The notes: generated by a model from the sequence alone, not told the origin. A DNA stretch of 38,769 nucleotides from Candidatus Aminicenantes bacterium UBA876 (GCA_002294665.1 DBFQ01000003.1:16893-55661), one strand, 5' to 3'; counted from the stretch's first letter, positions 1-8,305 are shown. Translations and numbers: made by a program.

Positions 1-1903
1 CCGCCGTTGCCGCCGCCTGCGGGGACGAGAAGCCCTCCGGAGATTCCACCGCGAATCCGGCGGCTTCGAAAAAGCCGGTCGCGAATTCGGCCCGCGCCTT
101 GTACTGGGCAGGAGACCCCAGGTTGGCCAGGAATACCCGCGGGCGCTTTCCGGTCCGCCGCAGGAAGGACTCGCTGCGGTCGCGCAATTTTTCAAACGGC
201 TCGGCGGCCCGGTATGAGGCCAGCGGACTCACTGCCGGCAATGACTCCGCGGGTTGACGCAGGGCGGATAACGTTTCCAGTGCCGCGGATCCGGCGCCGA
301 GCGCGTCCGCGCCCCTTGACACCCATTCCTTCTCATCCAGGTTGGAGATTTTATCTATCGCATCGGTCAAGGCCTGCGGATCCCGCTGGTTTGAGAGTTC
401 TTTTATACGAAGGGCCGCCGCCTGTTTCTGCAATAGAGTGGGCGGCTCGATGGTCAGGGGTTCTTCGTTGATGTTGGCGTAGTGGCTGGTGCCCACGATC
501 ACCGTGCGGCGGGATGCGATCAGGGCCTCGCGTTCCGCGCGCAGCGCCATGATGCGCTCCTGGGGGAATCCCGCGATGATGGCGCGGGTCATACCGCCGC
601 GGGATTCCACTTCACGGAACAGGTCCCAGGCTTTGGCGGCCAACTCGTGGGTCAGGGCTTCCACGGCATAGGCGCCGCCGGCGGGATCAATCAGGTGGCG
701 GAAGTGGCTTTCTGCGTCAAGAATGATCTGGGTATTCCGCGCCACGCGCCGTGAGAGATCGTTGGGCACGCGGAACGATTCGTCAAAGGGAGATGTGTGG
801 ATGCTGTCGGCGCCGCCGACAACCGCGGCGAAAGTGGCGGTGGCGGCACGCAGGATGTTGACGTGAATGTCATATCGTGATTGGCAGTAGCGTGATGTGC
901 GGGCGTGAATGTGAACGCGCCGGGCGTCGTGATCGCCCCCGAATGCGTCAACGGCGCGGCTCCACAGGATCCTGGCCGCACGAATTTTGGCGATCTCCAT
1001 CAGGAAATGGGTGCCGATGCCGAAGCTGAAACGAAACCGGCGCGCACTCCGGTTGAGAGGGACGCCGCGTTCCGCCAGGTCCGCCAGGTATTCCACGGCC
1101 GTGGCCAGCACAAACCCGAGTTCGCTGACCGCGTCGGCCCCGGCTTCGTGATATACCAGGCCGTTGGCACCGAAGACCTGGAGTTGAGGCGCACGGGCTT
1201 CGGCCCAGTGAAAAAGAGCGGCGTTTTCGCGGCCGATCGCCTCCGGGCTGAGCGGCAGGGAACCGCTGTGCAGCCATTCACCCAGGGGATCCTGAAGAAT
1301 GCTGCCGCGGAGTGTCTCGAGGTCGCGGTTTTCTTGCCGGGACAGGCTTTCCAGCAGCATGGCAACCGCCAGACCCGAAGACCCGGCCAGAAAATGCAGC
1401 GGACAGGCGGACCAGTCGATTTCATGGAGCAGTGCCTGCAGATCCGCGGTGCCGGTCAGGTAGATGCCGTCCGCGCTGTCTTTGGCGGCATCCAAGCCGC
1501 GGCGGAAAGCCGAAGACAAAGATACCGTAACCGCGTTCTGCCCCCGGTTCAGGGCCTCCAGCAGCGCTTTGCCGGCGACTTGCGGGTCCGGGTCGACGGT
1601 TTCCTGGGCGATCTCCCAGCCGCAAACCAGGTTGGCGGCCGCGGTGCCGCCCCGGGACCGGGTCTGCAGGCCGGGGAATTCGTCCAGGTGAGGCAGGGAA
1701 AGCAGGTCTTCGCGTTGGTAAAGCGGCAGGATATCGATCCCCTCGGGCGTATTGGCGATCAGTTTTTTTTCAAAGGGCGCCCCCTTCAATCCGGCTTCAG
1801 CGGCGTTTTTCCAATCCTGGTAGGTGTGGTCCGGGAAAAACTCCCTGAGGCGGAGATCCTTTCCCAGCTCCACGCGAGCGGTTGTGGTTGCTTTTTCGGA
1901 CAT
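1..1903 (-). CDS. mutA: Methylmalonyl-CoA mutase small (beta) subunit, C-terminus cut by window edge
   Basis: The first 634 residues of a MutA-type subunit are present; the reading frame is still open at base 2. MutA pairs with the catalytic MutB subunit, which interconverts methylmalonyl-CoA and succinyl-CoA. The N-terminal two thirds resemble the TIM-barrel mutase domain. Near the left edge the start of the cobalamin-binding fold is visible (RPRVFLANLGSPAQYKAR). At the place where catalytic subunits carry the cobalamin-ligating DGHDRG, this protein has SPAQYK with no histidine. That is the hallmark of the non-catalytic small subunit. The ATG at 1901-1903 is preceded by an AGGAG Shine-Dalgarno and a good promoter at 1946-1974. 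mutB would be expected next, beyond base 1, but is not visible. Identity is by recognised family resemblance. Confidence 0.88.
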   Translation of the reverse strand, partial: MSEKATTTARVELGKDLRLREFFPDHTYQDWKNAAEAGLKGAPFEKKLIANTPEGIDILPLYQREDLLSLPHLDEFPGLQTRSRGGTAAANLVCGWEIAQETVDPDPQVAGKALLEALNRGQNAVTVSLSSAFRRGLDAAKDSADGIYLTGTADLQALLHEIDWSACPLHFLAGSSGLAVAMLLESLSRQENRDLETLRGSILQDPLGEWLHSGSLPLSPEAIGRENAALFHWAEARAPQLQVFGANGLVYHEAGADAVSELGFVLATAVEYLADLAERGVPLNRSARRFRFSFGIGTHFLMEIAKIRAARILWSRAVDAFGGDHDARRVHIHARTSRYCQSRYDIHVNILRAATATFAAVVGGADSIHTSPFDESFRVPNDLSRRVARNTQIILDAESHFRHLIDPAGGAYAVEALTHELAAKAWDLFREVESRGGMTRAIIAGFPQERIMALRAEREALIASRRTVIVGTSHYANINEEPLTIEPPTLLQKQAAALRIKELSNQRDPQALTDAIDKISNLDEKEWVSRGADALGAGSAALETLSALRQPAESLPAVSPLASYRAAEPFEKLRDRSESFLRRTGKRPRVFLANLGSPAQYKARAEFATGFFEAAGFAVESPEGFSSPQAAATA

Positions 1904-1945
1904 GAATCCAGACTCCTGTGCTGCGATCAAACAATTGACCTGCTG

Positions 1946-1974
1946 ATTATACTCGAGACCGCCGCTGAACTCAA
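1946..1974 (-). promoter_or_regulatory. Sigma70-type promoter for mutA
   Basis: On the minus strand TTGAGT (1969-1974) and TATAAT (1946-1951) are separated by 17 nt. The -35 box overlaps the asnB stop codon. The predicted start near 1939 leaves a leader of about 36 nt with an AGGAG ribosome site, so mutA can be expressed independently of asnB. Confidence 0.65.
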
Positions 1975-3875
1975 CCGCGTCTTGGCGGTGTCAGCCAGCG
2001 CTCCCGCCACAGGTTGAACTGTATCAGCGCCCACAGGCGGTGGGAGTGATTCTGTTTGCCGCGCAGGTGCTCGTTGATCATGCGTTGCACCGCTTGCGGC
2101 TGGAACAGGCCCGATTCGGCGATTTTTGCGTTCGAAAGCGTGTCCAGCATCAGCTCGCGCAGGTCCGTGCGCAGCCAGTTTTTGATCGGGATGGAAAAGC
2201 CCTCTTTGCGGCGCTGGATCACGGCCTGGGGCAGGATCCCCTGCATGGACTGCTTGAAAAACCATTTGGTGGCGGAGCCCTGAACTTTCCAGTCTGCGGG
2301 CAGGGAAAACGCCATTTCCACCAGGCGGTGGTCCAGCAGCGGTACCCGTGCTTCCAGGGAGTTGGCCATGCTCATGCGGTCCACTTTAACCAGGATGTTG
2401 TCGGTCAGGTAGGTCTTGAGGTCAAGGTAGAGATCCCGGTTGATGCCGGAAAACCTCTCGGACTGATTGAAGTGGGCGGCAAAAGGCTCGCGCCGGGTGA
2501 GCGGCTCCAGGAAACGGGGCTTGAGAAAGTCGGCTGAATACAACCGGCTTTTGGCACGGGGGGACAAGAAAAGCATCCAGCGGAAATGGCGCTGGTTCCA
2601 GGGATTTTCCAGGCCTTCGCTGAAACGCTTGATGCGGTTGACCATGCCTTTCTTTTTGGTGGAGGGCGGAAAGAGATGGGTGATTCCCGCCAGGATTCCG
2701 TGCAGGGGACGCAATGGCGCCGGGTCGAGAAAACGCGCCATGCGCTGGGCGATGTAGTGTTCGTATCCGCCGAAGATTTCGTCGCCGCCGTCACCGGATA
2801 AGACAACCGTGACTTTTTCCCGGGCGGTGCGGGAGACCAGGTAGGTGGGAAAATTGGAGAAGTCACCCAGCGGTTCGTCCATGAAATCCGCCAGGCGCAG
2901 CACGAGTTCGTTGATGTCCGGTTCCAGGTTGCGGGTGTAGTGGCGGGTGTGAAAGGTATCGGCCACTTTTTGTGACCAGGGCAGCTCGGAATAGGACTTT
3001 TCCTCGAAACCGATGGAAAAGGTTTGTACAGGGTCCTGGGTATGGCGGCTCATCATGGCCACAATCGCGCTCGAATCAATGCCCCCGGATAAAAACGCCC
3101 CCAGGGGCACATCCGAGATCAGGCGGCATTGCACCGCGTCTTCCAGCAGGGCCAGAAATTTCTCTTTTTCATCAACGAACCGCGGTTGAGTGTTTTCGGC
3201 GGCGGCGACATCCCAGTAGCGGTGAATGCGGATGCTCCCGTTTTCCCATACCAATACGTGGCCGGCCGGCAACTTGCGGATGTGCCGGAATATCGAAAGC
3301 GGTGCGGGAACGTATTCCAGGGAAAGTAGATAATCCAGGGCCTCATGATCCAGTTCCCGGGGCATATCCGGATACTCCAGAATCGATTTGATTTCCGAAC
3401 CGAAAACCAGGCTACCGCCGGTTGGATCATGAAAATAGTAGAGGGGTTTGATCCCCAGCCGGTCACGTGCCAGCACCAGGCGTTTGTTGCGGTGGTCATA
3501 GATGCCGATGGCGAACATGCCGATCAGATGCTCCACAAATTCGAGTCCCAGTCTTTCGTATAAATTGACCAGCACTTCGGTATCCGTGGTGGTGCGGAAG
3601 CGGACTCCGTCGGCTTCCAATTCCCGCCGCAGGCGGGGAAAGTTGTACACTTCTCCGTTATAGGTGATCCAGCATTTTCCGGAAGCGGATGACAGGGGCT
3701 GGTGTCCGGTCTGCAGGTCGATAATGCTTAACCGGCGCGCCGCCAGGCCCACTTCGCCCGTGAAATGGAACCCGTCGTCATCAGGCCCGCGATGCACAAT
3801 GCGGTCGTTCATGCGCCGCAGATCGGCCTGGTCCGCCCTGAGCTGCGGTTGCACAAATCCACAGATTCCACACAT
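1971..3875 (-). CDS. asnB: Asparagine synthase (glutamine-hydrolysing), class II amidotransferase
   Basis: The 634-residue protein begins MCGICGF, so Cys2 becomes the N-terminal nucleophile of a class II glutamine amidotransferase after Met removal. NGEVYN (about 73-78) belongs to the same domain. The synthetase half carries the pyrophosphate loop SGGIDSS at 263-269 and a later SGDGGDE-FGGY motif. Such enzymes transfer glutamine-derived ammonia to aspartate in an ATP-to-AMP reaction. The size fits the longer AsnB type often found in polysaccharide or surface-modification loci, so the true acceptor may be a sugar or surface substrate. The start lies 5 nt after the stop of the upstream GT-C-like membrane protein, implying one transcript. 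That neighbour supports a cell-surface role, but this is inference. Confidence 0.9.
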   Translation of the reverse strand: MCGICGFVQPQLRADQADLRRMNDRIVHRGPDDDGFHFTGEVGLAARRLSIIDLQTGHQPLSSASGKCWITYNGEVYNFPRLRRELEADGVRFRTTTDTEVLVNLYERLGLEFVEHLIGMFAIGIYDHRNKRLVLARDRLGIKPLYYFHDPTGGSLVFGSEIKSILEYPDMPRELDHEALDYLLSLEYVPAPLSIFRHIRKLPAGHVLVWENGSIRIHRYWDVAAAENTQPRFVDEKEKFLALLEDAVQCRLISDVPLGAFLSGGIDSSAIVAMMSRHTQDPVQTFSIGFEEKSYSELPWSQKVADTFHTRHYTRNLEPDINELVLRLADFMDEPLGDFSNFPTYLVSRTAREKVTVVLSGDGGDEIFGGYEHYIAQRMARFLDPAPLRPLHGILAGITHLFPPSTKKKGMVNRIKRFSEGLENPWNQRHFRWMLFLSPRAKSRLYSADFLKPRFLEPLTRREPFAAHFNQSERFSGINRDLYLDLKTYLTDNILVKVDRMSMANSLEARVPLLDHRLVEMAFSLPADWKVQGSATKWFFKQSMQGILPQAVIQRRKEGFSIPIKNWLRTDLRELMLDTLSNAKIAESGLFQPQAVQRMINEHLRGKQNHSHRLWALIQFNLWRERWLTPPRRG

Positions 3876-3880
3876 GCCGG

Positions 3881-5617
3881 TTATTGTTCGAAGCCGATGT
3901 GAACCTGGACACCCAGGATGCGGCGGTCCTCTTTGCTCGGGTCAGCGAAGAAAGGACAGTATTCCTTGAGGCTGCGGATACGGAAGTAGTAGATCCAGCG
4001 TTCCTTCATGGCCAGGCCGCCGATATGGTGGCGGCGGCAGTCCACGTTGACCACGACTTCCTGGTTGGGTTGCAGGCGCAATTCGCGCCGCAGGTGTTCA
4101 ACCTGCAGCACGACGTGGTTCTTTTCGGGATTGTTTTTGATCTTGATGCGGAAGTTGCGTACGGGCCCGGGCATGACAACAAACAACTCCGCCGGGCTGG
4201 TGCCGTTGGTCCAGAAGGTGTTTTCCTCGAGCGGCCAGAAGTTGTCGTTGAGGAAATGGACGGTGTAGCGACGCTGATCGTCCCGGACCAGCCGACCGAA
4301 CGCCCGCGGGTTTTCATTGGCCTGCAGGGCCTGGTACTGGGTTTTTTCCGGAGGGAAACAATTGATGGGAAACGACATGCCCGCGGAACGGGCATAGGTG
4401 GAATGATGGGCCGCGTCCATGAACAGGCCCGGCAAAAACACCAAACCGACCGCCAGGGGAACCCAGGTCAGGCGCATGGGGCGATGGCGGTATCCCAGAA
4501 AGAAAAAGAACGGAAGAATGCTGAAGAGGTAACGGTTACCCACCGAACCACTGCCGCCGAAGTAATTGTCCGGCGTTACCAGGATAAAAAACAGCACCCC
4601 GGCAATGATCGCGGCCAGAATGATCCAGTCTTCCCGTTCCCGCTTCTGAAACAGGAATAACAGGATGACGAAGAGGGCCGGGAAGGCGTAGATGAACATG
4701 CCGGTGAATCGGCCGAAAACAAAGTAAAAAAGGTTCAAGGCCACGATTTTGGGCGACAGATAGAAACGTTCCCAGTAGTTGTCGGCACTCATCTTGAAGC
4801 CGTTTTCGAAACGGTATTCCGGCATCTCAAAAGGATAGTGGCTGTAGAATGTACGTCTTTCCCCACCCATGAAGTTGATGCCTCCGGTCTGGACGTACAA
4901 CAGCCCCAGCAGCAGGGCGCAGATCATCGCTGTGATCAGCGACAGCGCCAGAAAGCGTTTCCAGTCGCGGCGGAATAGCAGCACCAGGTAAAGGATGGCG
5001 ATGGGAAGCGCGGTGTTGGGCTTGGAAAAAACCGCGAAACTGAAACAGAGTCCGGAAAGGTAGAACCATCCCCGGCGTTTGAATGGGTAGAAAAAGCAGA
5101 ACAAGCCGGCGAAAACGATAAAGAAATTGAACAGGTCGGCGGTGACCCACCAGATGTAGACCGGAACCACGCTGGCCAGGGTAAACACCAGGCTGAAACG
5201 CAGGCTGTCGGTTTCATCGTGATGTCGGCGCAAGAGCAGGTAACCCATCCAGAGGGTGAGCAGGATCATCAGGCCGTTGAACAACAGCAGGCCGCTCTGG
5301 CCGAAGAGGCGAAAGAAGGGCGCCGCCGCCAGGGGATAGGCGAATGACTTGGCGAAATACAGGCGGCCGTTTTCGCCTTTTTTCAGGAACAGGCCCAGGG
5401 GCCCGGTGTAAAAATGGCGCCGGATGCGCAGGATGTCACGGCGGTTGTATTCCAGGTCGCCGTCATGGGCCAGGCTCTGAATGATCGAGAAGTAGGAGGA
5501 TTCATCCGAGAGGAATCCGCGACGCTTGGAAAGGCTGGTGGAAACCGCGAAAGCCAGCACGAAGATCAGGGCGAACAGGAAAAAATTTCGATTTCCGGGT
5601 TTCACATCCGCGGCCAA
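3881..5617 (-). CDS. Polytopic membrane protein, GT-C / PMT-like glycosyltransferase candidate
   Basis: This is a 578-residue protein with a hydrophobic segment at about 11-28 and many further membrane spans through roughly residue 390, followed by a hydrophilic C-terminal domain of about 180 residues. After the first span there is an acidic pair in LSDESSYF (Asp38, Glu39), placed like the first-loop catalytic acid of GT-C glycosyltransferases that use polyprenyl-phosphate sugars (ArnT/PMT families). It lies 5 nt upstream of asnB and is probably translated with it. The ATG at 5617 has only a weak GGTGGA ribosome site, and that site falls in a hairpin (5629-5650). The family assignment rests on topology and the acidic motif, and the substrate is unknown. 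It could also be an unclassified membrane protein. Confidence 0.6.
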   Translation of the reverse strand: MAADVKPGNRNFFLFALIFVLAFAVSTSLSKRRGFLSDESSYFSIIQSLAHDGDLEYNRRDILRIRRHFYTGPLGLFLKKGENGRLYFAKSFAYPLAAAPFFRLFGQSGLLLFNGLMILLTLWMGYLLLRRHHDETDSLRFSLVFTLASVVPVYIWWVTADLFNFFIVFAGLFCFFYPFKRRGWFYLSGLCFSFAVFSKPNTALPIAILYLVLLFRRDWKRFLALSLITAMICALLLGLLYVQTGGINFMGGERRTFYSHYPFEMPEYRFENGFKMSADNYWERFYLSPKIVALNLFYFVFGRFTGMFIYAFPALFVILLFLFQKREREDWIILAAIIAGVLFFILVTPDNYFGGSGSVGNRYLFSILPFFFFLGYRHRPMRLTWVPLAVGLVFLPGLFMDAAHHSTYARSAGMSFPINCFPPEKTQYQALQANENPRAFGRLVRDDQRRYTVHFLNDNFWPLEENTFWTNGTSPAELFVVMPGPVRNFRIKIKNNPEKNHVVLQVEHLRRELRLQPNQEVVVNVDCRRHHIGGLAMKERWIYYFRIRSLKEYCPFFADPSKEDRRILGVQVHIGFEQ

Positions 5618-5628
5618 TGGAATGAAAT

Positions 5629-5650
5629 TCCACCCGCAACGCCGGGTGGA
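5629..5650 (-). promoter_or_regulatory. Hairpin over the ribosome site of the GT-C gene
   Basis: An 8-bp perfect stem (TCCACCCG with CGGGTGGA) encloses a 6-nt loop, 11 nt upstream of the ATG at 5617. On the minus strand its 3' arm contains GGGTGGA, the only purine-rich candidate ribosome site. It may act as a weak terminator after the STAS gene or limit translation of the membrane protein. Confidence 0.4.
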
Positions 5651-5675
5651 TCAGGTAAACAACAAGCGTCTGCCG

Positions 5676-6014
5676 TCAGCTGAAACTCTTGATGGCTTCG
5701 TTTTCGTCGTTGAAGGTTTCGAACACGGTGATCAGCTTGGTGACCGAAAGCAGGTCCTGCACCTTGTTGGTCAGGTTGACGATCTTTACCACGCCGCCGC
5801 GGTTTTTGACGGACGTATAGGAGCGCACGACTTCACCCAGGCCGGTTGAATCGAGATACGGCACGTCTTTGAAGTTGAAGAGGATCTTGGTTTCCGCCGC
5901 GTCAACGGATTGATTGATCGACTCGCGCAATTCATCTACACCTTCGCCCGCAAGTATTTTTCCCTTGATGTCAAAAACGGTGATATCACCGACTTTCCTT
6001 TTTTCGATTTTCAT
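5676..6014 (-). CDS. STAS-domain anti-sigma factor antagonist (SpoIIAA/RsbV-like)
   Basis: This 112-residue single STAS domain contains LDSTGLG at about 54-60. Ser56 sits where SpoIIAA/RsbV proteins are phosphorylated by their cognate anti-sigma kinase. In the unphosphorylated state such proteins bind the anti-sigma kinase and free a sigma factor or another target. The frame is open further upstream, but I chose ATG 6014 because AAGGAG lies just before it and the fold begins at once (MKIEKRKVGDITVFDIKG). It has its own promoter (6054-6082). No kinase gene is adjacent; an RsbW-like ATPase at 35293-35712 is a possible partner. The sigma factor or other output is not in the window. Confidence 0.87.
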   Translation of the reverse strand: MKIEKRKVGDITVFDIKGKILAGEGVDELRESINQSVDAAETKILFNFKDVPYLDSTGLGEVVRSYTSVKNRGGVVKIVNLTNKVQDLLSVTKLITVFETFNDENEAIKSFS

Positions 6015-6053
6015 CGCTTTTCTCCTTGTAACCTCAGCGGTTCCGAGGCCTGC

Positions 6054-6082
6054 ACTATACCACAAGCCCGAAGCGCTTTCAA
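6054..6082 (-). promoter_or_regulatory. Sigma70-type promoter for the STAS gene
   Basis: On the minus strand TTGAAA (6077-6082) and TATAGT (6054-6059) are spaced by 17 nt. The predicted start near 6047 gives a leader of about 33 nt with AAGGAG. It begins immediately after the strong hairpin at 6084-6118, so the STAS gene seems insulated from the upstream lipoprotein gene. Confidence 0.6.
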
Positions 6083-6083
6083 T

Positions 6084-6118
6084 GTGTGAGCGGGGGGGGG
6101 TGGCCCCCCCGCTCACAC
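6084..6118 (-). terminator. Strong G-tract hairpin after the lipoprotein gene
   Basis: A perfect 15-bp stem (6084-6098 with 6104-6118, including a seven-G to seven-C block) closes a 5-nt loop, six bases beyond the lipoprotein stop. No U-tract follows on the minus strand, so it is not a textbook intrinsic terminator. It may block RNA polymerase or protect the mRNA 3' end. Confidence 0.55.
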
Positions 6119-6124
6119 GGATAA

Positions 6125-7162
6125 TTATTCGGTTTCTGCGGGTTCTGCGGGTTCCGGTATGGACATGGCTTCTGCTTTCTGCTTGGCTTTCTCCTGGAGT
6201 TTGCGGATCAATTCGTCCGAGATGTTGAACGCCAGTTGAATGTGGTCCGCAGCCGCGGTCAGGTTGATGTTGCCCACCAGCTCCGCAACTTCGGGTCCGG
6301 CCATGGCGCCCATGCCCTTGAGGCCGTTGAGCATCGTTACCATCTGCTTGTTGGCTTCCTCATCGCGGGAGATCAGCTTGAGCTCGCCATTCCATTCCGC
6401 TCCGCCGTGATCGACATGGCCCAGGAGCATCTCCGCTTTGGAAAGGTCCATTTTGAAAGGGCCTCCTTCCTGGCCGGCCTGTTTCAGCTTTTCCGGGAAG
6501 TCGAACACGAAACTCATCACGGAATCCGCTTTCATCTGTTCGAGGTAGGGCAGCTTTTCCTTGTTTTTGAGCACGCTGTCGCCCTGGCCCTGAACGAGAT
6601 CGATCACCCGTTTGACCTGGGCGGGTTTTCCGGCAGTGGCCAGCGTGTCGGAGAGGAAAGCGAAGCTCATCTCATCGCCGCTGTCGTCTTTGGTCAGGAA
6701 CATCTCCTGACCCTTGTATTCCATGGGAGTCAGTTCCTTGCCTTCCGACTTGACGATGTCAAGGATTTTCTGGCGATCCATGTCGATGCGGGCCACCATC
6801 GCGAAATCGGGGTCATTCCCCGCCGCCTGGAAATCGCCGAACAGCCCGACCGCTACGGCATGCAAGTCCTTGCGCAGGTCGATGCCGGTTTTGTTGACGA
6901 AGTCCTGGTAGCTTTTAAACGCTTTTTCCGTATCCGCGTCCGCTTGTTTGGACTCCATTTTGGCTACCGCTTCTTTGAAAAAGTCAAGGTTGCGGATTTT
7001 TTCAAAGTTCATGGTCATCACCCCGGCCGCATCCGCCGGGATCATGGAAAGCAGGTTGACATCACCACCGGTCGTTACCTTTTCCTTACCGCCGCAGGCG
7101 GTAAACATGAGCAGGGCTGGAATCAGTACACCGACGGCTGTGAAAGCACGAATTCTTTTCAT
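6125..7162 (-). CDS. Predicted lipoprotein, about 345 residues, unknown function
   Basis: The protein starts with a basic residue pair, a hydrophobic stretch and a lipobox ending in FTAC followed by GG, which predicts lipidation at Cys23. The mature part begins near MIPADAAGVMTMNFEKI and carries alternating strand-like and charged helical segments. It resembles DUF3352-like lipoproteins that score how close a residual energy or effective value is to zero, but I do not recognise a catalytic motif. The C-terminus is rich in Lys, Ala, Glu and Pro. The start is supported by GAGGAGG four nucleotides upstream and by a divergent promoter region shared with the GlmU-like gene. Function and partner are unknown; envelope anchoring is the only supported statement. 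Confidence 0.7.
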   Translation of the reverse strand: MKRIRAFTAVGVLIPALLMFTACGGKEKVTTGGDVNLLSMIPADAAGVMTMNFEKIRNLDFFKEAVAKMESKQADADTEKAFKSYQDFVNKTGIDLRKDLHAVAVGLFGDFQAAGNDPDFAMVARIDMDRQKILDIVKSEGKELTPMEYKGQEMFLTKDDSGDEMSFAFLSDTLATAGKPAQVKRVIDLVQGQGDSVLKNKEKLPYLEQMKADSVMSFVFDFPEKLKQAGQEGGPFKMDLSKAEMLLGHVDHGGAEWNGELKLISRDEEANKQMVTMLNGLKGMGAMAGPEVAELVGNINLTAAADHIQLAFNISDELIRKLQEKAKQKAEAMSIPEPAEPAETE

Positions 7163-7195
7163 GACTCCTCCTCAAATCCAGTCAATTTCCCCTTC

Positions 7196-7224
7196 AGGGT
7201 AAATGCAGAGAGGGAAAAAATCAA
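7196..7224 (-). promoter_or_regulatory. Possible promoter for the lipoprotein gene
   Basis: On the minus strand TTGATT (7219-7224) and TACCCT (7196-7201) are 17 nt apart. The -10 box is weak. The implied leader is about 27 nt and contains the GAGGAGG site. It is divergent from the promoter of the GlmU-like gene within the same 153-nt intergenic region. Confidence 0.4.
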
Positions 7225-7280
7225 TAGTCCCTGTGGAAAAAGCCGCAAATGGTTGCAAATCTCCCCCCATGCAGCCCGAG

Positions 7281-7309
7281 TTGACTTCAATTGGAACCCC
7301 TCATACAAT
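7281..7309 (+). promoter_or_regulatory. Promoter giving a predicted leaderless transcript of the GlmU-like gene
   Basis: TTGACT (7281-7286) and TACAAT (7304-7309) are separated by exactly 17 nt. The +1 position expected seven bases after the -10 box is 7316, the A of the ATG. No Shine-Dalgarno sequence lies upstream of that ATG (GGCGGC only). Confidence 0.7.
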
Positions 7310-7315
7310 GGCGGC

Positions 7316-8305
7316 ATGAAGGGTTCAATCGCCGCCGTTGTGCTGGCGGCGGGCCAGTCCCGCCGCATGCGTTCCAGCCTCAGCAAGGTGGTTCATCCTC
7401 TTCTGGGTCGACCGTTGATATTATGGCTGCTGGACAGCCTGGCTGCGGCGGGTATACCCGCTGAAAACACGGTTCTGGTCTGCGGCGAAAACCTGGAAGA
7501 AGTCCGGAAAGCGGTTTCCGGGCGGCCGGTACGTTTTGCCTTGCAGTCCCCACCGCTTGGAACCGCCCATGCCCTGCTCAGCGCGGCCGGCCACGTGGAA
7601 GATTTCTCCGGCGAACTGCTGGTGACCGTGGGCGACAATCCCTGGATCAGCGGCGATGAGCTTTGCCGCTTGCGCGAGCGCCATTCCCGGACGGCCCCGG
7701 CGTGCACCCTGCTTTCCGCGCTTTTTCCCCATCGCCCTCCCGCCTATGGTCGCGTGATCCGCACGACGCAGGGAGATGTCCAGGCGGTAGTGGAAGAACT
7801 GGACGCGACTCCGGAACAATTGCGGGTGCACGAAGTCAATTCTTCGATCTACCTGTTTGACAACCCCGTGGTCTGGCCGCTGCTGAGTGAAATTTCCAAC
7901 CGGAACCGCAAAAACGAGTATTACCTGACCGATATCGTTGAGATTCTGCGTGGCCGGGGCCTGCGGGTCCAGGCGTTGTGCGCTCAGGATTACCGCGTGG
8001 CGCTGGGCATCAACACCCGCTGGGAACTGCAACAGGCGGAGCGCGAGTTCAATCTGCGGAAATTGCGGCACCTGGCCACTGAAGGGGGCGTGACGATCAT
8101 GGATCCGGGAACCACGACCGTGGAATTCGATGCGGAGATCGGTGAGGATACGGTATTGTTCCCCTGCACGTATATCGGCTCCGGCACGCGGATCGGCCGG
8201 AATTGCCGGATCGGCCCGTTCAGTTATCTGCGCGACGTGATTGTTCCGGATGGCGCCGTGGTGGTTCCGGCCACATCTTCAAAACGCGGTTCCCGCAAGG
8301 GATGA
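7316..8305 (+). CDS. Short GlmU-like sugar-1-phosphate nucleotidyltransferase
   Basis: The 329-residue protein has a GlmU-type Rossmann nucleotidyltransferase domain: LAAGQSRRM (10-18) with Lys24 of the signature, PLGTAHA near 80-86, GDNPW at 106-110 (metal-binding Asp107), and KNEYYLTDI. After about residue 245 only a few left-handed beta-helix turns remain before the stop, whereas bifunctional GlmU is about 450 residues with an acetyltransferase half. It is therefore probably a monofunctional NDP-sugar pyrophosphorylase. The ATGA overlap with the sugar-kinase gene suggests that the kinase makes its sugar-1-phosphate substrate. The frame is open far upstream, antisense to the lipoprotein gene. 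I chose ATG 7316 because homology starts there and the promoter is placed to initiate at it. Confidence 0.82.
   Translation: MKGSIAAVVLAAGQSRRMRSSLSKVVHPLLGRPLILWLLDSLAAAGIPAENTVLVCGENLEEVRKAVSGRPVRFALQSPPLGTAHALLSAAGHVEDFSGELLVTVGDNPWISGDELCRLRERHSRTAPACTLLSALFPHRPPAYGRVIRTTQGDVQAVVEELDATPEQLRVHEVNSSIYLFDNPVVWPLLSEISNRNRKNEYYLTDIVEILRGRGLRVQALCAQDYRVALGINTRWELQQAEREFNLRKLRHLATEGGVTIMDPGTTTVEFDAEIGEDTVLFPCTYIGSGTRIGRNCRIGPFSYLRDVIVPDGAVVVPATSSKRGSRKG

Noticed and set aside
905..2017. Long plus-strand ORF (370 codons) across mutA
   Set aside because: It lies antisense to a well-supported MutA reading frame; no ribosome site or family resemblance. GC-rich third positions create such shadows.
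6236..7315. Upstream extension of the GlmU-like ORF
   Set aside because: It is antisense to the lipoprotein gene; promoter position and homology both begin at ATG 7316.
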